Of a stretch of 64,000 bases of DNA, positions 35,101 through 44,166 are shown one piece after another (position 1 is the first letter of the stretch; every line of letters starts with the position of its first letter). The position numbers and the translations under genes were made by a program. Below the pieces are notes generated by a model. That model did not search any database, was not told the DNA's origin, and worked only from the letters and a program-made list of their open reading frames with translations. Source of the stretch: CAZXWN01 sp964644695 [NCBI: uncultured bacterium] (GTDB taxonomy: Bacteria; UBP4; UBA4092); the NCBI GenBank assembly GCA_964644695.1, contig CAZXWN010000007.1:48548-112547 (forward strand), in the 5' to 3' direction.

Positions 35101-36546
35101 TTACTTCTTTTTGAATCCTTCAAATACAGACAAGGCACGCTGCCGCGCTTCTGCATGATCCACGATGGGATAAGGATAGTTTTTCCCCAGCTCAACCCCC
35201 GACTCAAATAATGTAAGGTGCGGCGCTTCCCAAGGTGTGTGGATATACTGATGCGGTACATCTGTTAATTCAGGCACATATTTCCGGATATAGTCACCGG
35301 TCGGGTCAAACTTCTTACCCTGTAAACTTGGATTAAAGATTCTAAAGTATGGCGCAGCATCTGCACCACAGCCAGCCGCCCACTGCCAACCTAATGTATT
35401 GCACGCCAGGTCTGCATCCACCAGGGTGTCCCAAAACCAACGGGACCCTTCGGTCCAGGGAATCATTAAATCCTTCACCAGGAAAGAAGCGACAATCATC
35501 CGAACCCGATTATGCATCCATCCTGTCGTCCATAACTGACGCATTCCGGCATCAACAATAGGATATCCCGTCAGTCCATAGTTCCATAACCGCAGATCCG
35601 TATAATCATCCGTCCATGGAAATTGGGAATATTGTTCACGAAGGGGTTGTTCTGGAGTTTTAGGAAAATGAAACAGCAGGTGATAACCAAACTCACGCCA
35701 CCCTAATTCTCTCAACCATTCTTCGGAGCCTTTGATAATTCCGGGTCGAGGATCCATGAGTTCCAGAGAACGACAGGCATACCAGAGTCTCCGGGGTGAG
35801 ATTTCCCCGAAGTGCAAATACGGACTCAACCGACTGGTGAGATCTTTAGCTGGATAATCACGGCCTTCATAATAATGCCGAAGGATATCTTTCAGGAAAT
35901 AATCCATCCGCTGCCGTGCCGCATCTTCTCCAGGAATCCAACTCTTTGCTAATCCTTTATCCCAGTGAGAATGAGGCGTTATCTTTAATTCTTCTAACGG
36001 AAGTGAGCCTAATCCATCGGGTAATGGGGGCAGCTTCTCAGGTGCGGAAACAGGTTCCGGGGGAGGCGATAAACTTAGACATTTATTCCAAAAAGGAGTG
36101 AATACCTGATATGGAGTTTTGTCCTCTTTTACCGTTCGCCAAGGTTCAAATAATAAACTCCCATTATATGATTCAGCACAGATTGCGGAGGCTTCCAGTT
36201 CTGATGTTAATTCAATGTCCCTTTGAAGAACAGCGGGTTCATATAACCGGTTCCAATAAACAAATTTTGCACCGAATTGACGGGCCAGTTGAATAATTAA
36301 CGCCGCAGACCGACCCCGTTTGATGACCAACATGGATCCCCGCTGCCGAAGGTTTTCGTCAAGGACTTGAAGGGAATGGTGCAGCCACCATCGGGAAGCT
36401 CCTCCAAGCGGCCAGGAACCGCCTTCTTCCGGAGACCAGATATAAAGAGGAATGACCTGCTCCGCATCCTGAATAGCGGCTAACAAAGCAGGGTTATCAT
36501 CCAACCGCAGGTCCTGACGAAACCAGACAATAACTGTCTTTTTCAT
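35101..36546 (-). CDS. phrB: Deoxyribodipyrimidine photo-lyase
   Basis: Light-driven repair of cyclobutane pyrimidine dimers. 481 aa, the usual class I length. N-terminal photolyase domain starts VIVWFRQDLRLDDNPAL; the FAD-binding C-terminal domain has GYPIVDAGMRQLWTTGWMHNR, MIVASFLVKDLMI and ADLACNTLGWQWAAG (the N-x-G-x-W-Q-W motif), with the tail YFRIFNPSLQGKKFDP. All FAD-site motifs are intact, so activity is expected. Monocistronic, convergent with the SBBP gene. Confidence 0.96.
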   Translation of the reverse strand: MKKTVIVWFRQDLRLDDNPALLAAIQDAEQVIPLYIWSPEEGGSWPLGGASRWWLHHSLQVLDENLRQRGSMLVIKRGRSAALIIQLARQFGAKFVYWNRLYEPAVLQRDIELTSELEASAICAESYNGSLLFEPWRTVKEDKTPYQVFTPFWNKCLSLSPPPEPVSAPEKLPPLPDGLGSLPLEELKITPHSHWDKGLAKSWIPGEDAARQRMDYFLKDILRHYYEGRDYPAKDLTSRLSPYLHFGEISPRRLWYACRSLELMDPRPGIIKGSEEWLRELGWREFGYHLLFHFPKTPEQPLREQYSQFPWTDDYTDLRLWNYGLTGYPIVDAGMRQLWTTGWMHNRVRMIVASFLVKDLMIPWTEGSRWFWDTLVDADLACNTLGWQWAAGCGADAAPYFRIFNPSLQGKKFDPTGDYIRKYVPELTDVPHQYIHTPWEAPHLTLFESGVELGKNYPYPIVDHAEARQRALSVFEGFKKK

Positions 36547-36882
36547 AAGACCGCTCCTCTCTCCCGGTTAATAGACTCTTGATTCACCGGGGCTCCTATC
36601 TCTAATCTACACCGAACAGGATATTTTGTCTTCCAGAGGAAACCAACTTCAAAACACATTGATAAAAATAGAGAAAGAAGTCCCGGTTCGGCATTGCCCC
36701 AGCAGGATGTCGGGGTGGATTATCCCCCTTCTCTAATCAACTGAATCCGGGAGCCGAACCGGGATATTTCATTGTTTACTATATAAAACCCTGAATTTCA
36801 TTTTCGAGTTCCCTTTCATCTAATTCTATAAATAGTAATATGATAGATAGTAGGTTATAAAGAGCGTCCTGGAGGAATAGAT
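36547..36882. other. Gene-free divergent region with long-loop inverted repeat
   Basis: 336 nt between phrB (minus) and the DUF502 gene (plus). A 12-bp perfect inverted repeat, TCCCGGTTCGGC at 36681-36692 and GCCGAACCGGGA at 36753-36764, encloses 60 nt. No coding sequence seen. The last 100 nt (AATAGTAATATGATAGATAG) carry the DUF502 promoter; CTGGAGG precedes that gene's ATG. Confidence 0.6.
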
Positions 36883-37476
36883 ATGCTAAAAAAACTCACT
36901 CAGTATTTTTTCAATGGTTTATTACTAGTGGCCCCCGTTGCCATAACTTGTTACATTGTTATTCTGGCATTCACCACAATCGATAAGACCCTGAGTTTTC
37001 CAATTCCAGGAGTGGGATACAAGATACCAGGGTTAGGAATTCTTATTACTATCATTCTGATTACCCTGTTAGGATTTTTTGCCACAAATTATCTAACCAA
37101 ACGAATCGTACGGAGTGTAGATAACCTGTTTGCCCGACTCCCCTTCACAAAACTTATTTATACTTCCATTAGGGATTTGATTGGAGCTTTTGTCGGGGAT
37201 AAAAAAAGTTTTGATGTTCCAGTGATGATTCAGTTGTTTGATAACAGCCCGGCCCTGGTCTTAGGATTTATCACTCAAAAGGATACAGATTTTCTGGGAC
37301 TTCCCGGCCATGTAGCAGTTTACCTGCCCCAGTCCTACAATTTTGCCGGGCAATTAGTCATTATTCCCAGCGACAAAGTCAAAAAAGTGGATATAAACAG
37401 TTCTGAAGTGATGGCACTGATTGTATCAGGCGGAACTAAACGGATGACAAATCCAGAGGAAGGTAAAACGGAATAG
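36883..37476 (+). CDS. DUF502 family membrane protein
   Basis: 197 aa. Two N-terminal hydrophobic helices (about 8-30 and 45-68), with the DUF502 blocks FFNGLLLVAPVAITCYIV, RLPFTKLIYTSIRDLIGAF, and VAVYLPQSYNFAGQLVIIP, then MALIVSGGT. The family is widespread, integral to the inner membrane and has no known biochemical role. GGAGG lies 10 nt before the ATG. About 100 nt upstream of purM; cotranscription is possible but the gap is large. Confidence 0.9.
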   Translation: MLKKLTQYFFNGLLLVAPVAITCYIVILAFTTIDKTLSFPIPGVGYKIPGLGILITIILITLLGFFATNYLTKRIVRSVDNLFARLPFTKLIYTSIRDLIGAFVGDKKSFDVPVMIQLFDNSPALVLGFITQKDTDFLGLPGHVAVYLPQSYNFAGQLVIIPSDKVKKVDINSSEVMALIVSGGTKRMTNPEEGKTE

Positions 37477-37577
37477 CCCCGGAAACCACCCGGTGTCAGT
37501 TATAATTAATATCTGACAGTTAACTGGTCCGGAACACCCGGATTCCAGTTTTTAGACCCTTGTAAAGGAACTCCGAC

Positions 37578-38642
37578 ATGGAACCCATCACTTACAAATC
37601 CGCCGGGGTGGATATTGCGGCTAAGACTTCCACCATCGGCCGGCTAAAAGAGTTAACCCGCTCCACATTTACTCCCGGCGTAATGTCGGACATCGGATTA
37701 TTTGGTGGAATGTTCTCCACTCAGGAATTTTCCAAGACCATGACACACCCGGTACTGGTCAGTTCCGTTGACGGCGTGGGAACGAAACTCAAAATTGCAT
37801 TCCAGCTAAACAAACACAACACCGTAGGAATAGATATCGTCAGCCATTGTGTGGACGACATTCTGGTACAGGGTGCCCGTCCATTATTCTTCATGGACTA
37901 TATCGCCACAGGTAAATTGGAACCCCAGGTCATTGTCGATATTGTGGAGGGGTTATCCACCGGGTGCCGGAACGGAGGCTGTGCCCTTATCGGCGGAGAA
38001 ACAGCCGAAATGCCGGGATTCTATCCCGAAGGTGAATATGACCTTGCCGGGTTCATTGTCGGCGTAGTTGATAAAGAAAAAGTCATTGACGGGAAAACAA
38101 TCACTCCGGGTGATGTTTGTCTGGGACTGGCATCATCCGGGCTTCACACCAACGGATATTCACTGGCTCGGAAAATCCTGTTTGACCATGACGGATATAC
38201 CGTGAATTCAGTAGTTGAATCTCTCGGTCGGTCTGCCGGTGAAGAACTCCTGGAACCCCACCGTTGTTATGCAAAACCTGTTTTATCCGTATTAGATAAG
38301 TATCCACAAGAACCGGGGCAAGCTCCCATCATCAAGGGAATGGCTCATCTGACCGGAGGTGGATTCTATGACAACATTCCAAGAATCCTTCCCGATAATG
38401 TCGATGTTCAGATTCAGTCTGGAACATGGCCGGTACTTCCCATATTTGAATTACTCCAGAAAGACGGTCAGGTTCCTTTTGAGGAAATGCATCACGTCTT
38501 TAATATGGGAATAGGACTGGTCGTCATCGTCTCTCCAGAAAATGCAGATAAGGTTGCCTCTGACTTGGCCGCCGCTGGTGAAAAAGTTTATCGGATCGGG
38601 CAAGTTGTCTCCGGTACGAAGAAAGCTACCGTATTGAAATAA
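37578..38642 (+). CDS. purM: Phosphoribosylformylglycinamidine cyclo-ligase
   Basis: AIR synthetase, fifth step of purine synthesis: ATP-dependent ring closure of FGAM. 354 aa with the family ATP-grasp-like motifs DGVGTKLKIAF, HCVDDILVQGARPLFFMDYIA, GGETAEMPGFY, GLASSGLHTNGYSLAR and GMAHLTGGGFYDNIPR. AAGGAACTCCG precedes the ATG. Stand-alone here; a terminator follows, and the other pur genes are elsewhere. Confidence 0.97.
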   Translation: MEPITYKSAGVDIAAKTSTIGRLKELTRSTFTPGVMSDIGLFGGMFSTQEFSKTMTHPVLVSSVDGVGTKLKIAFQLNKHNTVGIDIVSHCVDDILVQGARPLFFMDYIATGKLEPQVIVDIVEGLSTGCRNGGCALIGGETAEMPGFYPEGEYDLAGFIVGVVDKEKVIDGKTITPGDVCLGLASSGLHTNGYSLARKILFDHDGYTVNSVVESLGRSAGEELLEPHRCYAKPVLSVLDKYPQEPGQAPIIKGMAHLTGGGFYDNIPRILPDNVDVQIQSGTWPVLPIFELLQKDGQVPFEEMHHVFNMGIGLVVIVSPENADKVASDLAAAGEKVYRIGQVVSGTKKATVLK

Positions 38643-38666
38643 ACTATCCTGAATAGAAACAACTGA

Positions 38667-38702
38667 CCGCTGGAACCGACAGGTTTCGGCGGTTTTATTT
38701 TG
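38667..38702 (+). terminator. Rho-independent terminator of purM
   Basis: 12-bp stem ACCGCTGGAACC/GGTTTCGGCGGT, with two wobble pairs and one mismatch, loop GACA, then TTTATTTTGT. 24 nt after the purM stop. Confidence 0.8.
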
Positions 38703-38842
38703 TCCTATATTTCTGATTTGATTGTCAAAAAACATTCTGGCACTCTGGCCAGCAATGAAACTATGTTCCCATAACTAAAACAGCAGGGGTGTCCACCTGT
38801 TGGGAACAGAGGCAACACCCCCATAGAAAGAAAATAAAAAAA

Positions 38843-38871
38843 CAGGGGGTAGGTACGAAACCTAACCCCTG
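38843..38871 (-). terminator. Terminator of the first repeat-protein gene
   Basis: 12-bp stem CAGGGGGTAGGT/ACCTAACCCCTG with one mismatch. On the minus strand it is followed by TTTTTTTATTTTC. Nearly identical to the terminator at 40468-40496. Confidence 0.9.
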
Positions 38872-38898
38872 CTAAAACCAGCCAGTTCTATGTTTTAT

Positions 38899-40317
38899 TT
38901 ATTCAATACTGAATTCAGATAATTCCACTGGAACAAGACCTGTCGCCGTAATACTCTGAATATAAATATCATCATCTACATTCCGACCATCTGTCCATGA
39001 AACAAACACACCACCGAAACCATCTGATACTGGGACGGACTGATATTGCACTTTGTTTGTCGGATCAAGAGCAACACCGTTTTCGGCCCACATTACATTT
39101 CCAGCAAGCACTCTCTGCGCATAGACATTACAGTAATCATTCGACCGATAATCTGTCCATGTAATAAATGCGTTTCCAAAAGCATCCCCTATGATTTGTG
39201 GCGCATATTGTTGATAGGCAGCGGTACAAATTGATAACCCCCACCAAGCATTCCCAGAATTATCCATTTCCTGTGCATAAATATCAGGGTTACCATCTCG
39301 ATAATCCTCCCAGGCAATAAAGGCTCTACCATTACCGCTCGGGGCCATCACGGGACTGTTTTGATTTGTAAATGTATAAGTTTCACAGACAGGAATACCA
39401 TTCTCAGGCAACAAAACCTGACCTGTACTATCAATGGCCTGGAACATAATGGCCGTATAACCAAAGGGATAGATTTCACTTTGCCAACAAATCATCGCTC
39501 CACCATATTGATCGGGTACAATTTGAACCCTACTCTGATCACCCGCGGCCGTTGAAATGGGGACACCACCTGCTGTCCATCGAATAGCACCATTGGCATC
39601 AAGAGCCTGGGCATAGATATCTTTTCCTCCTTCCATAAATGAATTGCGGTCATCTTCCCAGACGATGATACTGCCTCCCTGACCATCCGCAATAATTTTC
39701 GGAGCGGTTTGATTGCCCGATTCGATGCAAACAGGAACTCCATTGTTTTGATACAAAAGATTATCTTCCCAAGATACAGCCTGGGCATAGATATCACTAC
39801 CACTGCCACTTCGATAATCTTCCCATGCCATGAAAGCCCCACCTGTTCCATCTTCAACGATTTGGGCGTTTTCCTGATTACCACTTTCAGTACAAATACT
39901 CTTGCCACCCTCTGAATATTGGAGAACTCCGGCATAATTGATTTTCTGGAGACATAAATTGTTGTCTGTTTCATTCCGGAAGTCGGTCCAGATGATATAA
40001 GCTCCATGATTGTTATCCTTGGCAATTTGCGGTTGACTCTGGTCACCGGTTCCGCCGGCAATGAGAATACCATCGGTATCCCATCGCACAATGCCTTCAT
40101 TATCTATTCCTTGAGCATAGATATCCTCACCACTCCCACTACGATAGTCATTCCAGGTGATGATGGCACCGTCCATCCCGTCGGCAGCAATTTGCGGCGT
40201 GTTTTGACTTCCGCTTGCGGTGCTGATGGAAAAACCATTCGGATTTTCCCATCCAAACACCATCGGACATAAACCCACTAACAATAGTAGTGCTGTGCTC
40301 CATTTCTTGATTGACAT
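38899..40317 (-). CDS. Secreted beta-propeller-like repeat protein, paralogue 1
   Basis: 472 aa from the ATG at 40317, which has CAGGAGAG upstream; the ATG at 40356 is too far out. Signal peptide (1-22, LCPMVFG|W). Eight repeats of about 50 residues, each ending in a W-x-D-x-R…DIYAQ motif: ITWNDYRSGSGEDIYAQ, MAWEDYRSGSGSDIYAQ, ITWTDYRSNDYCNVYAQ and others. Such repeats form a beta-propeller-like surface protein. The C-terminus VPVELSEFSIE resembles the PVEL segment before sorting domains of Bacteroidota secreted proteins, but stops there. Tandem duplicate of 40524-41951. Confidence 0.85.
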   Translation of the reverse strand: MSIKKWSTALLLLVGLCPMVFGWENPNGFSISTASGSQNTPQIAADGMDGAIITWNDYRSGSGEDIYAQGIDNEGIVRWDTDGILIAGGTGDQSQPQIAKDNNHGAYIIWTDFRNETDNNLCLQKINYAGVLQYSEGGKSICTESGNQENAQIVEDGTGGAFMAWEDYRSGSGSDIYAQAVSWEDNLLYQNNGVPVCIESGNQTAPKIIADGQGGSIIVWEDDRNSFMEGGKDIYAQALDANGAIRWTAGGVPISTAAGDQSRVQIVPDQYGGAMICWQSEIYPFGYTAIMFQAIDSTGQVLLPENGIPVCETYTFTNQNSPVMAPSGNGRAFIAWEDYRDGNPDIYAQEMDNSGNAWWGLSICTAAYQQYAPQIIGDAFGNAFITWTDYRSNDYCNVYAQRVLAGNVMWAENGVALDPTNKVQYQSVPVSDGFGGVFVSWTDGRNVDDDIYIQSITATGLVPVELSEFSIE

Positions 40318-40467
40318 ACAAAGTCTCTCCTGACTTATAAGATTTAAAAACCCCAAGCTAGTGAGCTAATCCATTCATAAATATATTCTTACCTGAATCA
40401 CTATTTATTAAAACAAGGTCATATTAACATAAGTTATCTTACCTTTTACTATTTATTTATAAAAAAA

Positions 40468-40496
40468 CAGGGGGTAGGTACGCGACCTAACCCCTG
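40468..40496 (-). terminator. Terminator of the second repeat-protein gene
   Basis: Stem CAGGGGGTAGGT/ACCTAACCCCTG, loop ACGCG, followed on the minus strand by TTTTTTTATAAATA. Duplicated together with its gene: the copy at 38843 differs in the loop only. Confidence 0.9.
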
Positions 40497-40523
40497 CTAA
40501 AACCAGCCCGTTTTATACTTGAT

Positions 40524-41951
40524 TTATTCAATGCTGAATTCAGATAACTCCACGGGAACAAAACCTGTATCCGTAATACTCTGAACATAAATATCATCAT
40601 CCGCATTCCGATTATCTGTCCAAGCAATAACCGCACCACCAAAACCAACTGATATTGGGGCAGGTTGATATTGTACTTTCTTTGTCGGATTAAGTGCAAT
40701 ACCATTGTCGGCCCACGCAGTCCCCGCCCAGGAAATTTTCTGTGCGTAAATATTACAGTAATCATTCGACCGATAGTCCGTCCAAGTAATAATTGCATTT
40801 CCAGAGTTGTCGCTCACAATTTGAGGCGTAGTTTGTTGGGAACTAGCCGTACAGACTGATAATCCACTACCGAAGGACCACATACGACTTTCGGAATTAT
40901 CAATTTCCTGCGCAAAAATATCAGCGTCGCCGTTTCGATAGTCCTCCCAGGCAATAAATGCTTTACCAGGCATATTACCCACGGCCATCACTGGATTAAT
41001 TTGATCTGTATATGTGCTTGTGGAAATACAAACACCATTGGAGTCCCATTTTATCTGGCCTGTACTATCAACGGCTTGGACCATAACAGCAATATAACCA
41101 GAATATGGGATAACACTTTGCCAGCAAATAAAAGCACCCCCATATTGATCAGGTACAATCTGAACATTACTCTGATCACCCGCGGCCGTTGAAATGGGAA
41201 TCCCATTTGCTTCCCACCGAATATTACCATTGGCATCAAGAGCCTGGGCATAGATATCTTTTCCGCTCATAAAGGAATTTCGTTCATCTTCCCAGACAAT
41301 GATACTGCCTCCCCAACTATCAGAAATAATTTTCGGAGCCGTTTGTTCACCAGATGCGGTACAAACAGGAGCTCCATTAGCGGCAAACAGAAGGTTATCT
41401 TCCCAAGATATAGACTGGGCGTAGATATCAGTCCCAAGACCACTGCGATAATCTTGCCAGACCATGAGTGCTCCACCTGTACCATCTTCAGCGATTTGAG
41501 CGTTTTCCTGATTACCACTTTCAGTACAAATACTCTTTCCACCCTCTGTATATTGAAGAACTCCGCCGTAACTGATTTTCTGGAGATACAAATTGTAATC
41601 TGTTCCATTCCGGAAATCAGCCCAGAGGATATAAGCTCCATAATTTTGATCTTTGACAATTTTGGGTTGAATCTGGTCACCGATTCCGCCGGAAATGAGA
41701 ATACCATCGGTATCCCATCTTACATCACCAACGTTGTCTATTCCCTGAGCATAAACATCGCAATCAGTCCCATTACGATAATCATTCCAAGTAATAATAG
41801 CGCCCTCATACCCGTCGGCAGCAATTTGCGGCGTGTTTTGACTTCCGCTTGCGGTGCTGATGGAAAAACCATTCGGATTTTCCCACCCAAACACCATCGG
41901 GCATAACCCCATCAACACTAGTAAAGCCGCACTCCATTTCTCGATTGACAT
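40524..41951 (-). CDS. Secreted beta-propeller-like repeat protein, paralogue 2
   Basis: 475 aa from the ATG at 41951 (CAGGAGAG upstream, the same leader as paralogue 1). Signal peptide, then eight W-x-D-x-R…YAQ repeats (ITWNDYRNGTDCDVYAQ, MVWQDYRSGLGTDIYAQ, IAWEDYRNGDADIFAQ and others) and the same VPVELSEFSIE end. Identity to paralogue 1 is high across the whole length, at the level of synonymous and scattered replacement changes, indicating a recent tandem duplication of about 1.6 kb including promoter and terminator. Role unknown; probably binds a surface polymer or partner protein. Confidence 0.85.
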   Translation of the reverse strand: MSIEKWSAALLVLMGLCPMVFGWENPNGFSISTASGSQNTPQIAADGYEGAIITWNDYRNGTDCDVYAQGIDNVGDVRWDTDGILISGGIGDQIQPKIVKDQNYGAYILWADFRNGTDYNLYLQKISYGGVLQYTEGGKSICTESGNQENAQIAEDGTGGALMVWQDYRSGLGTDIYAQSISWEDNLLFAANGAPVCTASGEQTAPKIISDSWGGSIIVWEDERNSFMSGKDIYAQALDANGNIRWEANGIPISTAAGDQSNVQIVPDQYGGAFICWQSVIPYSGYIAVMVQAVDSTGQIKWDSNGVCISTSTYTDQINPVMAVGNMPGKAFIAWEDYRNGDADIFAQEIDNSESRMWSFGSGLSVCTASSQQTTPQIVSDNSGNAIITWTDYRSNDYCNIYAQKISWAGTAWADNGIALNPTKKVQYQPAPISVGFGGAVIAWTDNRNADDDIYVQSITDTGFVPVELSEFSIE

Positions 41952-42308
41952 ACAAGTCTCTCCTGACTTATTTAATTTTAAAAACCCCAAATTAATGAGC
42001 TACTCTATTCATAAATATCATGTTAGTTACATCGCCATTTATGCGCGCAATGCCATATTAACATAAGTCACCGATTGTTTTACTACTTTTTACAAATATT
42101 TTTTCAAATAGCGTAATATGAAGTTTTCTCCATGGGAAACTGACGATAGAGTCACGGAGCAGCTCGGAGCAGGTCCGTGGATGATACAGTGGGGGAGTGG
42201 ATGGAAAAAGGCGGCAAGAGGGTGGGTCAAGGTGGGAAAAAGGCCTGTGATAAAATACCGCTGATTATTTAATGTGGATATATTATCGAGGTAACTGGAG
42301 GATCAGAA
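41952..42308. other. Divergent intergenic region with dispersed palindrome
   Basis: 357 nt between the repeat-protein gene and the NAGPA gene. It contains palindrome copy 3 (42153-42179), CACGGAGCAGCTC…GCAGGTCCGTG, followed by GATGATACAGT. No ORF. GGAGG lies 9 nt before the ATG at 42309. The 5' stretch upstream of paralogue 2 is similar to that upstream of paralogue 1 for about 25 nt. Confidence 0.6.
42153..42179. repeat. Dispersed 27-bp palindromic repeat, copy 3
   Basis: Imperfect palindrome whose reverse complement differs from copy 1 (16321-16347) at a single base, yet both copies share the same right-hand flank GGAT-A-T-CAGT on the plus strand, as if the interior had inverted. Confidence 0.7.
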
Positions 42309-43961
42309 ATGAAAAAGACATCGGGACTTCTTTTATTTTTTGCCTGGGTATTAATGGCCAGTATGGCCTGTGGAGTAGAACTTCCGGGCGTGAAGTATGG
42401 TGATAAAGAGCCCGTCAGTCCCGGAGTCTGGTATCAACATGCCCGGGATACCAGTGTTCCATGGGACATCAATATTCTGGAAATCGATACCCGGAATCGG
42501 AATGTGGGGTTAATTCCTGTCTATGTTCAGCCGCGGATGACTCCCAGCGGGATCGCGCGGCGGGAGGATGCGGTCGCCTGCATCAATGGCGGATATTTCA
42601 ATACCAGTTCCTTCACGACTTTAAGTTATTTTGAGAAAGATAACCTGGTAGAACATTCAGGAAATGGAAGCAGTTTCTTTGGAATTTCTCCGGGAATAAA
42701 ACCGAAAATGGTCATGACTCGGTTACAAAAGGGAGGGACCCCCTTCGTTTCTCCTTCGTTCTGGAATGATATTACCGACGGAATCGGGGGCGGCCCGAAA
42801 TTAGTTGACAACGGGATTCTGGATGTTGGGACAACGGAGCCTTACAATCTGGCTGGACATATCAATGCCCGCCATCCCCGGAGTGCGGTGGGATTCAATA
42901 CTACTAACAACAGACTTTATTTTGTGGTTGTTGATGGCCGACAAAAGGGGTGGAGTGCCGGCATGAGTTGTACCGAGTTAGGTAAACTGATGTTGGACCT
43001 GGGTTGTCATTATGCACTTAATTATGACGGGGGAGGTTCCTCGGGTATGGTGGTCAGGGGATCCGTTAAAAACAGGCCTTCGGATGGGACAGAACGGAAA
43101 GTCCCTACGGCCTGGGTGATTGTTCAGGGGGTTACTATGGATAATCTGGATCCGGAATGCCACATCAGCGGACGGTGGAATCGTCTGACGGGAGAGGGAG
43201 TCTATTTCCGAAACGGATTATCTATCAATGGTGGAGATACCCGGGCGGCGGTGACATGGATCCCGACATTGGAGTCCTCCGGTCAATATAAACTGTATGC
43301 TTGGTGGGGAAAAGATTCGACCCAGTCCAATCGTGTCCCGGTCATTGTCTGGGATACTGTTTCGGCTCAGACGGTCTTTGTGGACCAGTCGGTTCAGGGT
43401 GGGACATGGAATCTGGTCGGGACCTTCAACCTTAAAACGGGTGGACAGAATACCATCAAGATACAAAATGTGGCGGACAAAAAATCAAAGGTCAGTGCGG
43501 ATGCGGTTCGTCTGGTCTATCTGGGGCCAGTTCGGGATGAAGTGATTATTGATAATCAGGATCCTAAAACATCTCGACAGGGAGAATGGCTCTCCGGTGC
43601 CTATGGTGCGCCGGTGAATAAGGATTATGTCTCGACAGTTACGGGAACGGGGTCAAGCCAGTTCAACTGGGAGACAATTCTCTCGAAACCCGGACGGTAT
43701 GAAGTGTCTGCCTGGTGGGTGAATGGAACAAACAGAAACACGGAAGCTAAATATGAGATTTACCATTCACAGGGAACGGAAACGGTCACCGTGGATCAGA
43801 CACAGAATGGAAATAAATGGAATGTTTTGGGTCAATTTGAGTTTGATTCCATAACACCGGCGAAAGTTACCCTCAATAATAATGGACCGGAGGGGAAAGT
43901 CGTCATAGCCGATGCGGTGAGGTTTGAATATCTGGGACCAGTCACTTCCGCCACGAAATAA
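42309..43961 (+). CDS. Secreted phosphodiester glycosidase (NAGPA) with two golvesin-type domains
   Basis: 550 aa. Signal peptide (1-22). Residues about 45-270 form a NAGPA/DUF2233 domain: CINGGYFNTSS, GHINARHPRSAVGF, FVVVDGRQKGWSAGMS, LNYDGGGSSGMVV; this family removes or hydrolyses phosphodiester-linked GlcNAc. Two golvesin-type C-terminal domains follow (about 285-405 and 410-540), each with AVTWIP or NWE, then YAWW or SAWW, VDQS/VDQTQNG and ADAVRLVYLG or ADAVRFEYLG. Such domains bind cell-surface polysaccharide. Probably acts on a secreted glycan. Followed by a terminator. Confidence 0.9.
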   Translation: MKKTSGLLLFFAWVLMASMACGVELPGVKYGDKEPVSPGVWYQHARDTSVPWDINILEIDTRNRNVGLIPVYVQPRMTPSGIARREDAVACINGGYFNTSSFTTLSYFEKDNLVEHSGNGSSFFGISPGIKPKMVMTRLQKGGTPFVSPSFWNDITDGIGGGPKLVDNGILDVGTTEPYNLAGHINARHPRSAVGFNTTNNRLYFVVVDGRQKGWSAGMSCTELGKLMLDLGCHYALNYDGGGSSGMVVRGSVKNRPSDGTERKVPTAWVIVQGVTMDNLDPECHISGRWNRLTGEGVYFRNGLSINGGDTRAAVTWIPTLESSGQYKLYAWWGKDSTQSNRVPVIVWDTVSAQTVFVDQSVQGGTWNLVGTFNLKTGGQNTIKIQNVADKKSKVSADAVRLVYLGPVRDEVIIDNQDPKTSRQGEWLSGAYGAPVNKDYVSTVTGTGSSQFNWETILSKPGRYEVSAWWVNGTNRNTEAKYEIYHSQGTETVTVDQTQNGNKWNVLGQFEFDSITPAKVTLNNNGPEGKVVIADAVRFEYLGPVTSATK

Positions 43962-43983
43962 TCTGATATTTTGAATACATTTG

Positions 43984-44018
43984 AACGGGGTGAGTCAAAA
44001 ACTCATCCCGTTTTTTTA
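43984..44018 (+). terminator. Rho-independent terminator of the NAGPA gene
   Basis: 12-bp stem AACGGGGTGAGT/ACTCATCCCGTT with one wobble pair, loop CAAAA, then TTTTTTTATT. Confidence 0.92.
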
Positions 44019-44077
44019 TTGATATCGTAATAGAGGGTATAAAGATGGGATGGGGTCGGGAGAAAGAGAAAAGAAAA

Positions 44078-44153
<76 letters not shown>

Positions 44154-44166
44154 ATCACCAACGTTT

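Noticed and set aside
36681-36764. The 12-bp inverted repeat as a phrB terminator
   Set aside because: It lies upstream of phrB, not after it, and has no T-run.
39492-41906. Plus- and minus-strand open frames of up to 202 codons over the two repeat-protein genes
   Set aside because: They are out-of-frame readings of the repeats, with no ribosome site or homology-like motifs.
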